NCBI GenBank assembly: GCA_043228905.1
Contig: JBHGNT010000002.1
Span: 28,272,001-28,336,000, forward strand
Direction of reading: 5' to 3'
From: Azolla caroliniana
Taxonomy: Eukaryota > Polypodiophyta
Length of the DNA stretch: 64,000 bases
The notes under the pieces are model-generated. The model was not told where the DNA came from. It saw only the letters and a list, made by a program, of their open reading frames with translations, and searched no databases. The position numbers were made by a program, and so were the translations under genes. Shown here one piece after another: positions 57,674-64,000 of the stretch; within the stretch, counting starts at the first letter, position 1; each line of letters starts with the position of its first letter.

Positions 57674-60140
57674 TTGCATTTTGGATTGCTTCATTCTATC
57701 TTTATAGAAGACGATGTTGTAACTCAAGGGAGTATGTTGCCTAGTTGTATATTGAGGAAGAATGGACGTGGACATCCAAATGATAAAGAGAGTTTATATG
57801 AAGTGTGGGTTTATGAGAATAAGTCCATTGATCACTTTCTGTGGGATCCAGATGAGTGGAAAAGGAAAATCATATAGGTGTAGGGAATACTGAGCAAGCA
57901 AATCCCTTTTTCCCAGTACTTTGTAAAAGTGGATAGAGATTTGTTAAGGAGGGGTTTGGCTATTGTGCCAACAACTTATAAATTTTGGAGATTTGGTAAT
58001 GTACAAAACTCTTCGTTGGTGATTATTGGAAATGGCTATGGGCCATGAAAATTCCTAAAAACGTTGTATTCTTTAGAAGGAAAGGATGTAGTTATTGAGG
58101 AAAGGATGATAAAACCACTAAGGAAGAAGTGCGATGCTAAATGGACAAAATTATAATACTACATTGCAGAAATCGACCTTGAATGTTGGGTTCAATGTTG
58201 AGAATCGACTTGGCCACAAATGGTTGATACATATGCGAATGTGGGTGCAATGATCAAGTATGATAGTGCTCAAACAAATAGAAAATAGAAATACAAAGAC
58301 ATGTCAAGATCTTTAACGTGGAAACCCGAAAAGGGAAAAGAAACCACTGAAGACCACAGACTCTGAACTATCTCAGTATTAGTAAGAGGAATACAATAAG
58401 AACTTGCAAGGCACCAACCTCCAGTTCGTCTTCGTCTAAGCAGACGGCTATGGAGAAGTTACTCACTCTCACTCTCTTACCCTCTCCAGTTATAGAGGCA
58501 ACTACCAACTATAGCTTTTCAACAATTATACAACAATGAAAAGGATCGATGGTGATTCTGTGAAGCAAAATAGGTTAGAGATGTGTTGTGTGTGTGTTTG
58601 GGAAGAGGAGAGGAGAGACACACGAGATACTACATAGAATAGAAAATAGAATACTCAAGAAGATGTATATTACAAAGGAGATTAACCGACACTTACAAAA
58701 TAGGAGGTGGGCGCTTTGTCACCCTCTCTCTTCATTAACTACCAAAGCTCATCGGTCATGGGGAATGTGGAAACTCATTAGTTATGTGTCACAGAATATG
58801 ATTCTATGACACATAGTAAATGCTAGAAAAATAGTGGTGACTTTTGACCTTTGAGTGTTCATACACTCTCAAAGGTGTGTTTGCACACTGGACTAGGTTG
58901 AGCTTGATTCTCAACAAACAATAATAATCATCATGACATAAAGATTGACCTAGGTGTATCTATACTAATACAACCTTCAGGGCTATTTACAAATATAACC
59001 CAGAAGGGTGCATTAACTCTATTTACATATATAGCCCCGAGTCGGCTTCAACTTATTCGAATTCGATTTTTGGCCATAATCGATTCGGTTCTCCCTTTTC
59101 TTCGACTCATACTCCTCTTCCCATCTAGAGGACATGTTACCTAACATTCAATATATAAGGAAAGAATGCTTATTGATACTATTCAACCTTATCTCATTAT
59201 TAACATGAGTATTAACTCTCGTAGAGCCCTACCACTCCTTCACTCAATCACACAAAATAGGTATTCAAGTTACATAATGCCATCAAAATACATCAAATAT
59301 AATTATGCATGTAAGGCATGTGAAGAAGGGCTAATAGAACATGAATAACACTTTCTTTTTATATTCTCAGTAAGTAGTGCAACTTGTGATAGTTCTAAAT
59401 CCTGATGACGTGTTAAGAGCATGTAATGACCTTAGTGTCACACTAAAGAGGCCACCTAGAAGATTAACCTCATACATATATGCCTTATTCAAAAGTATTT
59501 AAATACCTTCTTAGGACGGAGACAAACATAAGGAAAACTCAGGCTCCATTGGTCAAGTGTGTATCTATCTAGGCATATGGTGTAGCTTAACCAAGAGGTA
59601 GTATCATTTGAATAGGTATGACTTTGAATAGGAGATGGAAATACAACCAATTGATCCAAAATGGAGCTAGAGTCTATAAAAGTTCTAATAGTGAGTCAAT
59701 GAACACTAGGAGCAGGCAATATGTCTTATTATATAAATGTGGATAAGCATAATTATGAAAGGGAAAAGATATTATTTACCCTTCAAACTAGTAGAAGGCA
59801 AGTTAAGGACATACCATATTCAAGCTCAAATCGGTTGAATGTAGATGCCACGGTATGGGACACGATATCATTAGTGGTTCTGTGGAATATTTGGATAGAT
59901 CGATGCAAAAATGTGTTGCAAATAAAGCAAAATCTTGCTCATTGGATGAAGGAAATTTGGTCGATGCTCAATTTTAAAAGGTCAATATGACTCCTTCACT
60001 GGTAATGAAGATACCATTTTTCTGAAACAACAATCCTTTAAAGGCAAGTGGAAAGATTTGTTCATCTTTGTGGAGAGAGATGACAAAATGGTTTGGCAAT
60101 ATGTAACCCCTCGATGGTTGTTTCCACCATAGGTGGAGTT
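57674..60140 (+). mobile_element. Decayed LINE, C-terminal region, split by a solo LTR
   Basis: Left part: SIDHFLWDPDEWKRKI near 57820-57870 and WKWLWAMKIPKNVVFF near 58028-58075, the latter typical for the LINE zinc-binding region. Right part: CKACEEGLIEHE near 59310-59345, VWDTISLVVLWNIWIDRCKN near 59855-59915, then KGKWKDLFIFVERDDKMVWQ near 60040-60100. Stops and frameshifts are frequent. The two parts flank the solo LTR at 58184-59146. Assignment is by motif recall. Confidence 0.65.
58184..59146. mobile_element. Probable solo LTR
   Basis: Starts TGTTGGG and ends CCTAACA, with TTGAA before it and TTCAA after it (4 of 5 bases match). Inside lies TTTAACGTGGAAACCCGAAAAG at 58311 onward, a block of a kind common in plant copia-type LTRs and leaders. 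No coding sequence is present, so recombination between two LTRs is the simplest explanation. An alternative left border at 58196 pairs with 58916. Confidence 0.5.
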
Positions 60141-60311
60141 TGGTTTCAATTATGACATAATGGTGGATATACGTTTCTCTATGTTATATTACCCTCCACT
60201 CGATTGTATCATTATATGCTTTGTATACGCTTATTGGATTGATAATGGAAACCATAGTATGAACCATATGTACCATACGTGCATTCACATTTGAGAATGT
60301 TTCAATCATTC

Positions 60312-60360
60312 GAGTATGGTTAACACCCTCGAAGTATGGTTAACACCCTCGAAGTATGGT
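60312..60360. repeat. 20-bp minisatellite, about 2.4 copies
   Basis: GTATGGTTAACACCCTCGAA is repeated in tandem from 60314 and 60334, and a third copy begins at 60354. It lies between two LINE fragments of opposite orientation. Confidence 0.85.
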
Positions 60361-60700
60361 AAATACCATACTTTTGTATTCATTATTTTTTATAAGGTAT
60401 TTTTTAAGGTGAGAAAGTTAAGGTAAAAAGTGTAAAAAAAACATAAGAATATTTTGATAACATACGCATTCGTATGAAAAAGAATGTTTGCCAATGCATT
60501 CGAGTATATTACGTACTATGATGGAAACTATTGTGTAGTTTTGTTTAAAAAATAAATAAAATGTGAAGATTTTGAAGATCTAAATAAAATGTTTCTACAA
60601 TGCAAGATTTGAGCCAATGAAGTTTTTGTACGTAGCTTGTGTACAACCTCCACATTATGCAAATGTTAAGAGAGTTAATGTGAATAACTTGAAGTTTGTA

Positions 60701-60997
60701 TTATATAATCTTTGATTGTATCATTCCAAAAAATCTCGTAGCCCATACTATGGCATCTACATTCAACCGATTTGAGCCTGAATATGGTACACCCTTAACT
60801 TGCCTTCCCTTAGTTTCAAGGGTAAATAATATTTTTTCCCTTTCATATTTATGCTTATCCACATTTACATCCATCAAAAAGACATTTCCCCGTGTAATCA
60901 CATTAGGTCCATACACAACATCAATGAGGTGCAACATATGTTTCCAAATAGAACATGCGACCATACAGTTCCATAATGCATGTTGCATTGATTCCAT
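60701..60997 (-). pseudogene. LINE fragment, inverted relative of 59721-59870
   Basis: The minus frame reads ESMQHALWNCMVACSIWKHM, then KHKYEREKILFTLE and SGSNRLNVDAIVWAT. The plus-strand LINE at 59721-59870 contains KHNYEREKILFTLQ and SSSNRLNVDATVWDT. The two are the same family in opposite orientation, about 1 kb apart, and the minus copy keeps more of the N-terminal zinc-binding side (HALWNC). Confidence 0.7.
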
Positions 60998-62192
60998 ATG
61001 AAACCCTTAAAAGTTGTGTTTTCATCATTATACTTTTTCATATGTAAATTCTCATACATGAGAGCTTGCATGAGTGACATGGTTATCATACATCACATGT
61101 AATGTGTGAGCGCCAAATGGCAAACATGCATCACATGCATTTTATCCATGTCTTGCACCCTCACATGCATCATATGCATGGGGGAATCTATAAAAAAGAG
61201 TGGAGGAAAAAGAAAAGGAGAGGAAGGAATTAATCAAGCAAGCTATGTACTGAATCAAGAAAATAATAATAAAAAATCTAGTTATCTTTTTGGTAATGTA
61301 TCTTGTCCCTCAAAAATTGAAGTCAAGGGTTCGAAATCTCGCTCTCAATCTATCTCTGAATTAGAATCTCCATCTCTCTCACTCTCTCTCACTCTTAAAT
61401 ATTTTCTCGCTAAAGCTAGTACGGACTTCAAATCCTTCCAGTCCAAGACCCCAACGGTCTCGCTTCATTTCGCGAACACGCGAGGATTTCCTCGATAACG
61501 GTGTGTCAGCTCAAACTAAACTGAACTGTTAAGCCTTGGTTTAATGGTTTATTGATTTATTGGTTCCAAAAAAATTTAGTGGTTTGGTTTAGTTTGAATT
61601 TTTAATAAACGGTTTGGTTTGGTTCTACAAGTCGGGTTTATCGGTTTATAGGTTTAAATGGTTTGATATAAAGGTTTATTGGTGTTTGGTTTAAAAAAAA
61701 ATTCACCTTAATAGTTTATTAATTTTATGGCTTTTTATTGATTTTATTGATTTGGTTTAAATACTTCTTTAATTTAATGGTTTAATTAAAGTTTCTTTTA
61801 TTGATTTAATAAATTTAATTTAAATGCTTATTTTTTTTAATGTATTATTATTTATTTAGATTTTTAATTAGTTTGATTTAAATGTCTTCTGAGTTCATAA
61901 ACGGTTTGGTTTTGTTTTGTTTTATATAAGTGGTTCGGTCTAGTTCGGTTTAGTTTCAAGGTAAAGAAACTGAACCATGCCCATTGCTGTATATTTTTAT
62001 CCGAATTAAAAAGGGGACTTCACACGAATCATATTTCTATAATATATATAAAAATATTCGTTTTTTTTACATCTAGTTATATTTTTATAATCTATTAATG
62101 AATTATTGTTCTTTTTTTAGTAAATAAATTATTTTTTCCCAAAAATAAATAAATTATTTTTTATTATATATATTTTGCAAAAACGAATGGTT
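60998..62192. other. Intergenic DNA with a CGGTTT-rich patch
   Basis: No gene seen. A stretch at 61505-61990 is full of GGTTT, GGTTTGG and GGTTCGG units and ends GAACCATGCCCATTGCTG. That end resembles the GAACCGTTGCCGATTGTT end of MITE copy B. It is probably a third, reversed and decayed member. An isolated B-box-like GGGTTCGAAATC occurs near 61327. Confidence 0.5.
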
Positions 62193-63420
62193 TTATAATA
62201 TTCTTGGGGCCATTTCATATTCTCGAATATTGCGAATATCATGTATGGAGAACATCATGCATGTGTCAATTTGTGATGTAGACCTTAAGGCTAATTGCTC
62301 ATGCGTAAATGACTGCTTAGTTAGTTGAGGTTTATAAAAGTCCAAGGCAATTCTCCTCATCTCAACATCATCCGATGTTAATGATCCATCCTCCCTGTGT
62401 AGTTGCCTCATCACATTCTTAGTGTGGCCAATATAATTTAGACGAAAAAAATTAGTATTAACCTTATATGCAAGATGAGCCCATTTCGCTAAGGATGCAC
62501 AAAATTTTTGCTAAGCTATAACATCCTCTAATTGTTGCATTTCATCTCATGTTTGACGCAATTCAGCTCCAACCCATATAGCACATGGGTTCTTCTCCTC
62601 CAACTTTTGAAGAGAGATAATCGTTCACCTAGAAGTCGATATCTTTTGTTTGGCCTTTTGTAATTGCAATCTGCTTAATCCTTAAAAAAATTTGCAATGA
62701 AATGCAAAGCCTTATGCACCTTAGAAACAGTAGATAGTTGACCCCCATCTCATAGTCCATATACCCAAAACTTGACTTTTAAAAATATCACCCAAAAAGA
62801 AGAATAATGGAATTTTCGTCGAGAACCTTTTATGTTTTTTAATCTTAACCAACTTCAAAATCACAGGAGCATGATTCGAGAATAGAGAACACCCAATACT
62901 CCCAACTTCTCCTCCAATATCATTAAAATAATCATCTACATATATCCTATCTAGTCGAGATAGAGTAACCCCTAATTAACGTCTTATGACCTAGAAAACT
63001 ATAATGAACCACATATGAAATGAGGGGAGGTGCCAAGCATCTTGTATCCTCCGCAAGAAACACCTCTCCTAAGACGCCAATTCAGAGCCTGCAAGAACAA
63101 CATTAGAACCACCCACTCTATCCCATGAGGCCTCAATCATATTAAAGTCACCGCCCATGAACCAATATTCCAACTTACCACATGCCGGAATCCAATAATA
63201 CCTCCAATCACTACTAACCATATTACCATAAGACTATATTTTACTTGCATTTAAATGGTGTTCTTGTAACATAATTAAATCACAACTTCAAACCTGAAAT
63301 TTATGAAACTCCCTACGTATTCTTGCCTTGAATCTTCTACATAGCGCACCTCCTAATCCTTGCACATTCTATGGTGGCACCGAAAAATCCTTTCAATATA
63401 ACTACAACTAGAGTACAATA
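62193..63420 (-). pseudogene. Decayed LINE endonuclease and linker
   Basis: On the minus strand, from about 63320 down: RIRREFHKFQV, FMGGDFNMIEASWDRVGG (about 63165-63110), LSRLDRIYVDDYFNDIGGEV (about 62975-62915) and CSLFSNHAPVILK (about 62890-62850). These are the apurinic-endonuclease-like domain blocks of plant LINEs. The linker HREDGSLTSDDVEMRRIALD follows near 62400-62340. Numerous stops and frameshifts interrupt it. The catalytic SDH triplet near the end reads SNH (Asp to Asn). Confidence 0.75.
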
Positions 63421-64000
63421 AGAAAAGGAATATGGGCTCATGGGCCTAGATATTTTAGATGTAAGGGTAGAATTAATCTCCTTCACATCATAGTCTTGAG
63501 ACGGAGTATGATGTGGATGCATTCCATGTAGCATGTTGCTAACATCAATGAGTGGATAAGGAAAACAAGTAATGTAGCTTCAATTTACAACACCGATAAA
63601 GTTCATCACCGGTTTGTGTTACGAAAACAAGGTCCAACACTGTTAATCAATTAAACAATTATTGTACCATGTAATCAATTAAACGCATTGCAAAAGTAAG
63701 AAAGTAGTTGTAGGGAATTAAACAATACCATGCAACCTAAAGTTTTCAAAAAGTTTGCTTATATGCTCAAACATCGAATATAAGGAGACAATTAACATGG
63801 TGGAATTGTAGATGCTACATGAGCGTCCTATATTGAGGGTACAATTTCTTTTGAAAAGTTATATGCTTGAACTTGACCATATGTAAGAAGTTGGGACCAA
63901 CTTGGATAATCCATGGGATGGATGGATGCCTGTTACAAAAGTCTCCTCTATTGACATTGCTAATTTACTTACAAAAAATTGCTTATATACATGGTTGTGA
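63421..64000. other. Intergenic DNA at the window edge
   Basis: AT-rich, with no gene or repeat recognised. The frame at 63337-63534 (minus) overlaps the LINE relic only in part and has no domain. Confidence 0.45.

Noticed and set aside
57447-57707. Plus-strand 86-codon frame just before the LINE relic
   Set aside because: Contains an internal partial repeat (GACGTCTTCCTTTT) but no LINE motif I can name; left unassigned.
61300-61345. Possible tRNA or SINE B box (GGGTTCGAAATC)
   Set aside because: No matching A box at proper spacing and no cloverleaf could be drawn.
1-64000. CRISPR arrays, operons, bacterial-type promoters, tRNA or rRNA genes
   Set aside because: The window is plant nuclear DNA with spliced genes. 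No regular spacer-repeat arrays, cloverleafs or rRNA segments were seen; tandem repeats found are adjacent duplications without spacers.

Overview
This is nuclear DNA of a land plant. The protein set points there: a plastid phytyl-ester-synthase-like acyltransferase, a trihelix transcription factor, an S-type (SLAC1/SLAH) anion channel and an eight-cysteine lipid-transfer-like protein. So do the GT-AG introns of about 70 to 1,300 bp and the AT-rich, retrotransposon-laden intergenic DNA. The species cannot be fixed from the sequence.

Layout. 1-5,900 is intergenic, with LINE debris and tandem duplications. 6,589-14,089 (+) is a 14-exon phytyl ester synthase/diacylglycerol acyltransferase-like gene; its exons splice to exactly 780 codons including the stop. 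16,796-18,125 (-) is a two-exon trihelix (ASR3-like) gene. 20,629-24,239 (-) is a seven-exon DUF829/TMEM53-type alpha/beta-hydrolase gene of 334 codons. 24,600-30,700 is gene-free, with a Ty1/copia relic, a possible SINE and a hAT-like MITE. 30,947-31,312 (+) is an intronless secreted 8-Cys protein. 33,946-46,627 is a nest of transposons. 49,072-51,060 (-) is a three-exon SLAC1-type channel of 506 codons. 51,061-64,000 holds simple repeats, several decayed LINE pieces and a probable solo LTR.

The transposon nest is the most informative structure. A 5'-truncated LINE (+), bounded by a perfect 19-bp target-site duplication, was hit by a 9,844-bp Ty3-type LTR retrotransposon (-; 433-bp LTRs, 5-bp duplication ATTTG) and, near its 3' end, by a 506-bp hAT-like MITE. 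The LTR element carries gag-pol plus two sense ORFs between integrase and the 3' LTR. These two overlap by ATGA. They are preceded by a TGACGTCA palindrome and a TATTTAAA box, so they look like a separately expressed unit of unknown function. The copy is inactive: it has seven in-frame stops and one frameshift.

The five host genes are unrelated in pathway and form no cluster. The lipid ester synthase acts in plastids, the anion channel at the plasma membrane, the trihelix protein in the nucleus and the 8-Cys protein in the secretory route. All exon structures were deduced by eye from splice consensus, reading-frame continuity and recalled family motifs; no alignment or transcript evidence was available.
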